Translations under genes and position numbers: made by a program
Notes under the pieces: generated by a model
Databases searched by the model: none
What the model was told of the DNA's origin: nothing
What the model saw: only the letters and a program-made list of their open reading frames with translations
NCBI GenBank assembly: GCA_021805725.1
Contig: JAJZEH010000099.1
Coordinates: 1 to 12,578 of the forward strand
Source of the DNA: Pseudomonadota bacterium
GTDB lineage: Bacteria > Pseudomonadota > Gammaproteobacteria > Burkholderiales > Ferrovaceae
Length of the DNA stretch: 12,578 nt
Reading direction: 5' to 3'
Shown here: piece after piece, positions 6,096-12,578 of the stretch
How positions within the stretch are numbered: position 1 is the stretch's first letter
Layout of the letters: every line of letters begins with the position of its first letter

Positions 6096-7076
6096 ATGAG
6101 CTTAGCCGATTACCAAAACACCATCATGAACGATCTGGCCGTCGCAAACCAGGAAGGCGGCGGTCTATTGGATGCCGTGGATGCCCGCACCAATCTTGCG
6201 GGCTCCAACAAGATGGAAATCCTGCTGTTTTCCCTGGGTACCCAGGAACATTTCGGCATCAATGTCTTCAAGGTCCGCGAAGTGACCAACGCCATGAAGG
6301 TGACTCGAACGCCCAATATGCCCGAGGGCGTTGCGGGAATCGTCAGCCTGCGCGGGCACATCATTCCCGTTCTGGACCTGGCGAATTACATGAAACTGGA
6401 GAATGCCACCCAGCATGAACGTACCACCATGATGGTGACGGAATACAGCCGGCATACCCTGGGATTTCTGGTCCAGGGCGTCAACCGGATCATCCGGGTG
6501 GACTGGGACAAGGTCCATGCCCCTGAAAATGCCATGGCCGGGGGTGGAAACCTGATCACCGCCATCACGGAGCTTCCCAACGGCGACCTGGTCTCCATCG
6601 TGGACGTGGAACAGGTTCTGGCCAATGCTTTTGGCGAAGACGTGGTCGGTGCGGTCACTAAAATCGAAAGAGGCCATGAAATGTGCGTCTTTTTCGTGGA
6701 TGACTCTTCCGTAGCGCGCAAGACAATATCGGAGCTTCTTGACAAGATGGGGGTAAAGCATCTGCGCGCCAATAATGGACGGGAAGCCTGGGAGCGCCTG
6801 CAGGGGCTTGCCGACAGTGCGGCAAACGCCGGAATCCCCCTGCATGACCAGATCCAGGTCATTCTGGCGGATGCCGAGATGCCTGAAATGGATGGCTATG
6901 TGCTGACGCAACATATCAAGGCCGATCACCGCTTTGACGGCATCCCGGTCGTCATGCACTCATCACTGTCCTCCCAAGCCAACCGGACCATGGGCAACCG
7001 GGTTGGCGTGGATCATTATGTGGCCAAGTTTGACGCAGCCATGTTGTCTGATACCCTGCGTCCCTTGTTGACCTAA
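6096..7076 (+). CDS. cheV: CheV, CheW-receiver coupling protein (second, tandem copy)
   Basis: This 326-residue paralog has the same architecture as its upstream neighbour. The CheW-like domain spans about 38-180, with [15 protein letters not shown] at 81-95. The receiver spans about 196-326, with Asp202, Asp203, phospho-acceptor Asp259 in [12 protein letters not shown], Ser289 and Lys311. Both catalytic sets are intact, so neither copy looks degenerate. The N-terminus carries about 20 extra residues before the shared [15 protein letters not shown] block. The ATG at 6096 has a good AGGAAAG site. An internal ATG at residue 11 lacks one, so the long form is chosen. It follows the first copy after 12 bases. 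The strong block-by-block similarity indicates tandem duplication, old enough that the linkers and N-termini have diverged. Confidence 0.93.
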   Translation: MSLADYQNTIMNDLAVANQEGGGLLDAVDARTNLAGSNKMEILLFSLGTQEHFGINVFKVREVTNAMKVTRTPNMPEGVAGIVSLRGHIIPVLDLANYMKLENATQHERTTMMVTEYSRHTLGFLVQGVNRIIRVDWDKVHAPENAMAGGGNLITAITELPNGDLVSIVDVEQVLANAFGEDVVGAVTKIERGHEMCVFFVDDSSVARKTISELLDKMGVKHLRANNGREAWERLQGLADSAANAGIPLHDQIQVILADAEMPEMDGYVLTQHIKADHRFDGIPVVMHSSLSSQANRTMGNRVGVDHYVAKFDAAMLSDTLRPLLT

Positions 7077-7098
7077 AGCATTTGACTGGAGAGTTCGA

Positions 7099-7488
7099 GT
7101 GGTTGATGCGAATATGAAATTCCTGGTTGTGGACGACTTTTCCACCATGCGTCGCATTGTCCGCAACCTGCTGAAAGAATTGGGCTTTACAAACGTCCAG
7201 GAAGCAGAGGACGGGGTTGACGCACTGCAAAAACTCAGTGCTGGCGGCTTCGATTTTGTGGTCTCAGACTGGAACATGCCCAACATGACCGGCATTGAAC
7301 TGCTGCGCAAAGTGCGTTCGGACCCGGCACTCAAGCATCTGCCGGTGTTGATGGTGACCGCTGAAGCCAAACGGGAGAACATCATCGAAGCGGCCCAAGC
7401 CGGTGCCAGCGGTTATATCGTCAAGCCTTTTACCGCCGCCACGCTGGACGAGAAACTCAAGAAGATTTTCCAGAACATGCAGAAGTGA
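7099..7488 (+). CDS. cheY: CheY, chemotaxis response regulator
   Basis: The 129-residue single receiver domain aligns with E. coli CheY from the first residue. Asp12, Asp13 and phospho-acceptor Asp57 (SDWNMPNM), Thr87, Tyr106 and Lys109 are all present at E. coli numbering. When phosphorylated by CheA it binds FliM at the motor switch. The GTG at 7099 is used as the start because GGAG (7088-7091) lies 7 bases upstream and because it gives the same N-terminus length as E. coli. The ATG at 7114 would be too far from that site and would clip the first strand. It follows the second cheV after 22 bases, and its TGA overlaps a possible cheZ GTG start. Confidence 0.97.
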   Translation: MVDANMKFLVVDDFSTMRRIVRNLLKELGFTNVQEAEDGVDALQKLSAGGFDFVVSDWNMPNMTGIELLRKVRSDPALKHLPVLMVTAEAKRENIIEAAQAGASGYIVKPFTAATLDEKLKKIFQNMQK

Positions 7489-8216
7489 GCCAGGCCATGA
7501 CTTCAAATACCGCCGAGAACCAGGACAACGACAGCCTCGAGGCTCTCTTTGACAGCATTATTGCCTCTACGCAAGCACCCGCTGAGGCTGTTGCCGACCA
7601 CCCGGCGCCGGATGGCGCAGAACGCGTATTCAAGCAGCTGGGGCAGTTGACGCGGACCTTGCACGACAGCCTGCGTGAACTGGGATACGATAAAAACCTG
7701 GAATCCATGGTTTCCTCCATACCCGATGCACGTGACCGTTTGAGTTATGTGGCCGCCATGACAGAGCAGGCTGCCGAACGCGTGCTCAATGCCACCGATG
7801 CCGCGCAACCGATCGTCACCCAGATCGAAACAGAAGCCCACCAACTGGCTTTGCGCTGGCAAAAACTCTTTGATCGCCAGCTCGATGTGGAACAATTCAA
7901 GGCCCTGGCGACGCAAACCCATGCCTATCTGATGGAAGTGCCGAAGCAAACCAAAGCGACCAGCGGCTATTTGATGGAAATCATGATGGCCCAGGATTTT
8001 CAGGACCTGACGGGGCAAGTGATCAAAAAGATCGTCGACGTCACCCAGCAGATGGAACAGCAACTGGTTTCCCTGCTGGTGGAAAACGCCCCGCCTTCTG
8101 CCAGGATTGAAACCGCCAGTCTGCTCAATGGGCCTGTCATCAACCCGCAGAACCGATCTGATGTCGTCACCAGCCAGGATCAGGTGGACGATCTGCTGGA
8201 AAGCCTGGGGTTTTGA
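7485..8216 (+). CDS. cheZ: CheZ, CheY-P phosphatase
   Basis: The 243-residue product is Che[23 protein letters not shown] and [11 protein letters not shown] lead into the long helical hairpin. The catalytic block [15 protein letters not shown] contains the active-site pair Asp174 and Gln178, equivalent to Asp143 and Gln147 of E. coli. The last 14 residues, [14 protein letters not shown], are the CheY-binding tail. It accelerates dephosphorylation of CheY-P. The N-terminal about 45 residues are longer than in E. coli and rich in Ala/Pro/Asp. The start is uncertain: GTG 7485 overlaps the cheY stop as GTGA and suggests coupling, while ATG 7497 is an equally reasonable start. Neither has a good Shine-Dalgarno. 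cheA begins 1 base after its stop. Confidence 0.95.
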   Translation: MSQAMTSNTAENQDNDSLEALFDSIIASTQAPAEAVADHPAPDGAERVFKQLGQLTRTLHDSLRELGYDKNLESMVSSIPDARDRLSYVAAMTEQAAERVLNATDAAQPIVTQIETEAHQLALRWQKLFDRQLDVEQFKALATQTHAYLMEVPKQTKATSGYLMEIMMAQDFQDLTGQVIKKIVDVTQQMEQQLVSLLVENAPPSARIETASLLNGPVINPQNRSDVVTSQDQVDDLLESLGF

Positions 8217-8217
8217 C

Positions 8218-10071
8218 ATGAATGATTTCGCCGGCATGGAAGAACTGTTGCAGGATTTCCTTCAGGAATCCTCAGATCTGCTCTCTGACGTGGATAGCAA
8301 GCTCTTGAATCTGGAGCAATCTCCCAACGACAGCCATCTGCTGAATGACATTTTTCGTGGATTTCACACCATCAAGGGCGGCGCAGGTTTCCTGAACGCC
8401 AATGAACTGGTTTCCCTGTGCCATCTCACAGAAAACCTGTTCGACCGCCTGCGCAATGCCGAACTGCGCCTCAATGCTGAAATCATGGATGCCATTCTGG
8501 CGGCGACGAGCGAGATCAGGCATATGTTTAGCGCACTGGCGCAAGGTGTCCAGCCCACCGCGGCACCCTCCGAGCTGCTGGCCGCCCTGCAGGCCGCCCT
8601 CAGCGGCCAGTCTCCTGCAGACCCTGCCCCAGCAAAACCTGCCCCAGCAAAACCTGCTCAGACCGTCGCAGCAACCGGGGGGCCGGACTGGAACCAGCTC
8701 TATGAGGCCCTGACGGGTAATCAGGCCAGCACCAGGACAGCCACTGCGGCCCCAGTCCCAAAGGCCGCCACTGCAGCTGCCGCGCCTGAAATCGATGTGG
8801 CCGCTCTCAAAACCAGTGCTTTTGGACGGCGCGCCTCCGACATGCCCGGTAGCAGTGCCCCACCCACAGGCCGAAGGGATGCTGAGAGCACCAAGGAAAA
8901 CACCATCCGTGTGGACACCGAACGCCTGGACCAGGTGCTGAACCTGTCCGGTGAAATCGGGCTGACCAAAAACCGCCTCAACCAGCTGCGCACTGAAATT
9001 CTGCTGGGAACCACCGACCCGGGTACCTTGCGCGCCCTGGATGAAGCCGTCAATCAGCTAGACATGCTTGTGGTCAGCTTGCAGAACTCGGTCATGAAAA
9101 CCCGCATGCAGCCTATCGGCCGCCTGTTCAAGAAGTTCCCTCGCCTCGCCCGTGATCTTGCGCGTCAGCTGGGCAAGGAAGTGGAACTGGTACTCTCCGG
9201 AGAAGAAACCGAGATCGACAAGACCATGATCGAGGACCTCAATGATCCCCTGGTGCACCTCATCCGCAACGCGGTGGACCATGGCGTCGAGGATACGGCA
9301 CAGCGTCTTGCTGCAGGAAAAACGGCCAAGAGCCTGGTTCAGTTGCAGGCCCGCCAGGTGGGTGACCACATCATCATCATGATTGCCGATGACGGCAAGG
9401 GCATGCACCCCGACACCATCCGCGCCAAGGCCATCGAGAAGGGCCTGATCACTGCCGAGGTGGCCAACAATCTGGATGAAACCCAGTGTCTGGAACTGAT
9501 TTTCCTCCCGGGGTTCTCCACCAAAGACCAGATTTCCAGTGTATCCGGGCGCGGCGTGGGCATGGATGTGGTTAAAACCAACATCCAGAAACTTAATGGC
9601 ACCGTTTCCATTCGCTCAGCAGCCGGCAAGGGCACGGAGCTGACCATATCCCTGCCACTGACCCTGGCAATCCTGCCCGTGCTGCTGGTGCGGCTGGGAG
9701 AACAATCCTTTGCAGCGCCGCTGTCCATGGTGCGCGAAATCATCTCGGTCAAGGCCGAGCACCTGCAACATGTGGGTGGCAAGGCCAACATGGTGGTTCG
9801 CGGCGAGGTGCTGCCCGTGGTCTCGCTGGCCAGCATGATCGGCTGGGAAGAATCCGGAAGCCCCGAAGTAGGTGTGCTGATGCACGTGGATAGCCACAGC
9901 TTTATTCTTTCTGTAGACGGATTCGACGGACACGATGATGTGGTCATCAAGTCCATGGACACTTTCCGGCCCAAAGGCGTGGCGGGTGTCACCATGTCCA
10001 GTGACGGGGAAATCGTGCTGATTCTCGACATCAAGGAGTTGCTGGGGATGACCCCGGCGGCGACCCACTAA
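8218..10071 (+). CDS. cheA: CheA, chemotaxis histidine kinase lacking a recognisable P2 domain
   Basis: The 617-residue kinase has a P1 phosphotransfer domain (about 1-108) with phospho-acceptor His50 in FHTIKGGAG. An Ala/Pro-rich linker (about 109-225) follows, then P3 dimerisation (about 228-295, VDTERLDQVLNLSGEIG) and the P4 kinase domain. P4 has the N box (HLIRNAVDHG at 347-356), G1 (DDGKG at 391-395) and G2 (GRGVGMD at 444-450). The P5 CheW-like domain runs from about 485 to 610. The linker has only a short ordered-looking patch, GPDWNQLYEALTG (155-167), and no CheY-binding P2 domain like that of E. coli. The start is placed at ATG 8218, one base after the cheZ stop. The frame is open further upstream to 8107, but that part lies inside cheZ and is not CheA-like. 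Its 3' end overlaps the convergent ChaN-family gene by 41 bases. Confidence 0.95.
   Translation: MNDFAGMEELLQDFLQESSDLLSDVDSKLLNLEQSPNDSHLLNDIFRGFHTIKGGAGFLNANELVSLCHLTENLFDRLRNAELRLNAEIMDAILAATSEIRHMFSALAQGVQPTAAPSELLAALQAALSGQSPADPAPAKPAPAKPAQTVAATGGPDWNQLYEALTGNQASTRTATAAPVPKAATAAAAPEIDVAALKTSAFGRRASDMPGSSAPPTGRRDAESTKENTIRVDTERLDQVLNLSGEIGLTKNRLNQLRTEILLGTTDPGTLRALDEAVNQLDMLVVSLQNSVMKTRMQPIGRLFKKFPRLARDLARQLGKEVELVLSGEETEIDKTMIEDLNDPLVHLIRNAVDHGVEDTAQRLAAGKTAKSLVQLQARQVGDHIIIMIADDGKGMHPDTIRAKAIEKGLITAEVANNLDETQCLELIFLPGFSTKDQISSVSGRGVGMDVVKTNIQKLNGTVSIRSAAGKGTELTISLPLTLAILPVLLVRLGEQSFAAPLSMVREIISVKAEHLQHVGGKANMVVRGEVLPVVSLASMIGWEESGSPEVGVLMHVDSHSFILSVDGFDGHDDVVIKSMDTFRPKGVAGVTMSSDGEIVLILDIKELLGMTPAATH
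8626..8655 (+). repeat. 15-base tandem duplication in the cheA linker
   Basis: GCCCCAGCAAAACCT occurs twice in direct succession (8626-8640 and 8641-8655), encoding a repeated APAKP unit in the disordered linker. The copies are identical, which suggests recent slippage. The in-frame length means that gain or loss of a unit would not break cheA. Confidence 0.85.
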
Positions 10072-10942
10072 GCCTTTTGCGCAAGGCTTCGCAGGGATCC
10101 GGCCGCACTTCTGCCGGAACCCATGCCACGGCATCATAAACGACTCCAGGATCAAATGACTGGGGAGTGTCCCGCTCCAGTATGGCAACACTCAGCACCC
10201 TGGCTTGGGGTGCTCGTTGGCGAAGCCAGACGGGCACGGCCAGATCCCGGCGCAAATGTCCGTTACCCGCCAGCAGCACTACCGGAAGTCCGGTACGCTG
10301 ACGCATGGCAATCATGGCCCGCGCCATCCCGTCATCACGCGCCCGTTGTGCCGCTGCCATCAGGGGTAACTGCGCTTCGGGCATCAGGTTGCAATGCCCC
10401 TCCCGCACTTCCTGCAACAGGTTAAGGCGTTGCTGTTCTCCCCAATGATCGGGTTCAGGGGGTACGGGCCCGCTCCCGCTCATCAGGGCAGCCATTTGAG
10501 CCCGGGACAGGTTGGCGGCCCCCAGGGGAAGCCCATGCGCCAACGCCAGGGTGACCACCGGCGTGTAAAGCGGCCATTTCCACCCCTTAAAGTTGAAGTG
10601 GGCTGCCTCGGCGATGGCTTTTGATGCAGCATCGTCCGCCGCTGCGCCAGATGAATGCCATTGCTGGACGGCCTGATCCAGTGCCGACTGCGATTCCAGA
10701 TCTAACTGCTCAAAAACCAGGGCCACCTTGCGCAGTTGGACAAGCTGCTGCAACCAGCGCAGGCGTAGTGCATGGCCCGCGCTATTGTCATGCACCTCCC
10801 CCAGCAGCAGGAAATCAGCCTTGAGCCAGGCTGCGGGAATTGTGTCCATTGATCCGTCCGTTGTCGAAGGGGTGGCCTGGAGCGCGTCAGGCAATATCAC
10901 CAGGATGACCAGGAGAATGAACGTCCGAAGGGTTTGTCGCAT
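10031..10942 (-). CDS. ChaN-family (DUF399) exported haem-binding-like protein
   Basis: The 303-residue product has a signal peptide (basic MRQTLR, hydrophobic core about 7-19, likely cleavage after LQA at 21-23). No lipobox cysteine is visible, unlike lipoprotein ChaN relatives. The mature part shows the ChaN/TraB-like signature: LLLGEVHDNSAGH (45-57), VFEQ (76-79), GWKWPLY (120-126) and LLAGNGHLRRD (223-233). The family is linked to haem or iron handling at the cell envelope, but its reaction is not established, so the role is left general. The start ATG at 10942-10940 is preceded by GACGAGACG. The last 13 codons lie antisense within cheA and encode a low-complexity Ser/Gly/Pro tail. It lies 98 bases downstream of the porin gene on the same strand, beyond a strong terminator, so it may have its own promoter. 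No clear promoter was identified. Confidence 0.85.
   Translation of the reverse strand: MRQTLRTFILLVILVILPDALQATPSTTDGSMDTIPAAWLKADFLLLGEVHDNSAGHALRLRWLQQLVQLRKVALVFEQLDLESQSALDQAVQQWHSSGAAADDAASKAIAEAAHFNFKGWKWPLYTPVVTLALAHGLPLGAANLSRAQMAALMSGSGPVPPEPDHWGEQQRLNLLQEVREGHCNLMPEAQLPLMAAAQRARDDGMARAMIAMRQRTGLPVVLLAGNGHLRRDLAVPVWLRQRAPQARVLSVAILERDTPQSFDPGVVYDAVAWVPAEVRPDPCEALRKRLSGSPPGSSPATP
10070..10089. terminator. Stem-loop at the cheA 3' end (possible weak terminator)
   Basis: AAGCCTT (10070-10076) pairs perfectly with AAGGCTT (10083-10089) around the loop TTGCGC, starting within the cheA TAA stop. No T-run follows on the plus strand, so it is at best a weak or factor-assisted terminator. 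The same bases code for protein in the convergent ChaN-family gene, which constrains them. Confidence 0.35.
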
Positions 10943-10989
10943 CGTCTCGTCAGTTTACAAGTGTTGCGCTACCCACGACACCCATAAAG

Positions 10990-11021
10990 CAAAACGCCAA
11001 CTGCAAGCAGTTGGCGTTTTG
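10990..11021 (-). terminator. Strong rho-independent-type terminator of the porin gene
   Basis: A perfect 15-base inverted repeat has arms at 10990-11004 and 11007-11021, with the cores CGCCAACTGC and GCAGTTGGCG. On the minus strand the stem ends in GCGTTTTG followed by CTTT, giving an interrupted U tract. It begins about 20 bases beyond the porin stop codon. The arms end in complementary A/T runs, so it could work in both directions and also stop read-through from the plus strand. Confidence 0.85.
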
Positions 11022-11040
11022 GGTAATGCGCAATTTCAGA

Positions 11041-12578
11041 TTAGAAATTGTAGTGCAGACCCGTGCTCACACCCATCAGGTGGCAACCACCCCAGGTGGT
11101 GGGACCGTTACTGGTTCCGTCATTGACAAGGCTACCCGCAGTCGGTGGATTGGTACCATCGTGGCAGTCCGTAGTGATGCCGCGGCCACCTGCGCCCAGG
11201 TCATAGTGGGCATTGCCATGGTTGACCGTAGTCGCCACATCGAAGTACCAGAACAGTTGCTTGTCCAGTTGACGCTTGTACGCCATGGTGTACATGTCCG
11301 CCGTACCGGAGCCTGAGCCGCGCGTTGGATCGTAGTTATGCTGGCCACCAGGATCCCCAGGAGTGTTACCCGCATGCGCCCAACCCACACTCAACTCATC
11401 CTTGGGAGAGAAAGCCTGGGTCAAAGCCAGCCAGGTGCCGTCACGGCTGCGTTCGTTCTGGAACTGATAAACCGGTGCCACATCACGACGCAGACGCTCC
11501 ACGATACCGCTGATGGTCAGGCCAAAGTCGAACATGTACTGCGCGCCGAACTTGGCTGCCCATTCGTTGGCGATGTCGTTGAGGTAAGGTGCCGTGCCGC
11601 CGTTGGCCGCAAATACGGTACCTGCACCGTACAGGGGGTTACCGGAATCGATCTGGCTGGCAATGGCCGGAGTCGGTGCGTTATACCACTGGTTGTTGGA
11701 ACCAATCCCGTCGCTATTGCGGTTGACACCCTGGTGCAGTTCATACGCGGCGGTTGCATAGAAGCGCTGGGTTTCATATTTCAGTGCGGTACTGAAAGAG
11801 TTGTTGAAACCACCGTCATCGCAATTCATGGGCAGGTTACCGCTGCCGGGCACGTTGCCCCCATTACAATCAGGCGATCCAGAAGACTGGACCACGTTGT
11901 CGTAGGTGCGGTTTTGCCCTGGCGAGTACAGCACATCCATGCTGAAACCGTTCATGACGGGAGACTGCCACCACACCGAGTGATCCTGACGCGTGCCAAA
12001 CTCCACCCGGTTGTCGCCACCACTGTTACCCATCACGACGGCATAGTCACCCAACATACCGGAGAAGGGGTTCAAACGGTCGGTAGATTTTTTGTAAGGG
12101 GTATAGGTGGTCCCGAATTTGATCGAGCCCCAGTTGCCATTGGCCAAGCCCACAAAGGTGTCACCGGAACCTAGAGCACCGGTCGTCGTATTGGACTGGG
12201 CTGTGTAGGAGGTCTTGATACCAGGGGCCGCGGTAACAGCCACCGAAGCTTCAATCTGGTAAATAAACTTGACGTCGCTGTCGCCGATGATGTGATCGCC
12301 GCGATAGCCAAAGCCCGCCTTGTTAGTAGAAATGGCCGGCTGCCAACCCATGCGTCCCACCGGACCGCTCTTGAGCCCGCCCTGGGTATAGCTGCCCGGC
12401 GTTGGGCCCGGGTTGAAGTGGGAAGCCGTCATCCCGCCCATGCCCTTGGTGGTGTCATCCACCGAAACGTCCATCACGCCATAGAAGCCCTTGAGAAACT
12501 TGTCCAGACGCTTGTCGTTGTTGGCGCTGCTGCTTGAGGCTGCGGCTGTTTCCTGTTTTTGCTCCTGGGTGGCCTGCT
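11041..12578 (-). CDS. Outer-membrane porin, N-terminus beyond window edge
   Basis: The minus-strand frame is open from the right edge to the TAA at 11043-11041, giving about 511 residues without the start or signal peptide. The barrel begins around LKGFYGVMDVSVDD and continues with porin-like strands such as AGFGYRGDHIIGDSDVKFIYQIE and GNWGSIKFGTTYTPYKKS. It ends in GLHYNF, with the terminal Phe recognised by the BAM machinery. It is a general or anion-type Gram-negative porin. Before the barrel lies a Gln/Lys/Ser/Ala-rich stretch of at least 25 residues (QATQEQKQETAAASSS) that may be a coiled-coil or spacer. Two loops carry cysteine pairs: C..C in SPDCNGG/LPMNCDDGG, and DCHDG/GGCHLMG near the C-terminus. 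An internal GTG at 12477 is not a true start. Substrate specificity cannot be read from the sequence. Confidence 0.88.
   Translation of the reverse strand, partial: QATQEQKQETAAASSSSANNDKRLDKFLKGFYGVMDVSVDDTTKGMGGMTASHFNPGPTPGSYTQGGLKSGPVGRMGWQPAISTNKAGFGYRGDHIIGDSDVKFIYQIEASVAVTAAPGIKTSYTAQSNTTTGALGSGDTFVGLANGNWGSIKFGTTYTPYKKSTDRLNPFSGMLGDYAVVMGNSGGDNRVEFGTRQDHSVWWQSPVMNGFSMDVLYSPGQNRTYDNVVQSSGSPDCNGGNVPGSGNLPMNCDDGGFNNSFSTALKYETQRFYATAAYELHQGVNRNSDGIGSNNQWYNAPTPAIASQIDSGNPLYGAGTVFAANGGTAPYLNDIANEWAAKFGAQYMFDFGLTISGIVERLRRDVAPVYQFQNERSRDGTWLALTQAFSPKDELSVGWAHAGNTPGDPGGQHNYDPTRGSGSGTADMYTMAYKRQLDKQLFWYFDVATTVNHGNAHYDLGAGGRGITTDCHDGTNPPTAGSLVNDGTSNGPTTWGGCHLMGVSTGLHYNF

Noticed and set aside
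7074..7100. TAAAGCAT on the second cheV stop codon, resembling a third stop-embedded sigma28 -35
   Set aside because: The region at the right spacing (GTTCGAGT) does not match GCCGATAA, and other spacings do not help. It is likely chance, or a decayed element at most.
8107..8217. Extended cheA start inside cheZ
   Set aside because: The extra 37 residues are out-of-frame cheZ translation with no CheA similarity. ATG 8218 begins the P1 domain.
10588..10615. TAAAGTTG on the plus strand inside the ChaN-family gene
   Set aside because: No GCCGATAA-like -10 at 11 bases. It lies antisense within coding sequence.
11338..12174. Plus-strand 278-codon frame opposite the porin
   Set aside because: The porin on the minus strand has clear family features and a terminal Phe. 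The opposite frame has no recognisable domain and no binding site.
1..12578. CRISPR arrays, tRNA/rRNA genes, insertion sequences or prophage
   Set aside because: No regularly spaced repeats, no transposase or integrase frames, no tRNA-like cloverleaf and no terminal inverted repeats were seen.

Overview
The window reads as the chromosome of a motile Gram-negative proteobacterium, most likely a betaproteobacterium. The evidence is an FlhDC-type flagellar master regulator, CheZ as the CheY-P phosphatase, FliA-type (sigma28) promoters, and a trimeric-porin-type outer-membrane protein ending in Phe. Base composition is moderately GC-rich in genes, with an AT-rich patch only in the flhD upstream region. 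Genus is not determinable from the sequence. A c-type-heme chemoreceptor would suit a respiring, redox-tactic environmental bacterium, but that is inference.

Layout. Bases 1-236 (minus strand) hold the N-terminus of a CheR methyltransferase that runs off the left edge. Bases 237-543 form a divergent control region with an AT-rich tract, a near-perfect sigma28 promoter facing flhD, and a series of three strong inverted repeats. Bases 544-10071 (plus strand) form one flagellar motor/chemotaxis cluster: flhD, flhC, motA, motB, a heme-motif methyl-accepting chemotaxis protein, two tandem cheV genes, cheY, cheZ and cheA. Two further sigma28 promoters lie before motA and before the chemoreceptor. 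In each, the -35 element begins on the stop codon of the preceding gene. Convergent on the minus strand, bases 10031-10942 encode a ChaN-family (haem-binding-like) exported protein whose 3' end overlaps cheA by 41 bases. A strong stem-loop terminator follows, and then a porin gene runs off the right edge.

How the genes work together. FlhD and FlhC form the FlhD4C2 activator of flagellar class II genes. MotA and MotB form the proton-driven stator. The chemoreceptor signals through coupling proteins (here two CheV) to CheA, which phosphorylates CheY. CheZ dephosphorylates CheY-P, and CheR methylates receptors. cheW and cheB are absent from the window.

The most interesting points are a sigma28 promoter placed upstream of the master regulator itself, with a long structured leader containing an RcsB/GacA/BvgA-like palindrome; a chemoreceptor with a periplasmic CxxCH haem motif; stop-codon-embedded sigma28 promoters; tandem CheV paralogs; and a CheA with no recognisable CheY-binding (P2) domain.
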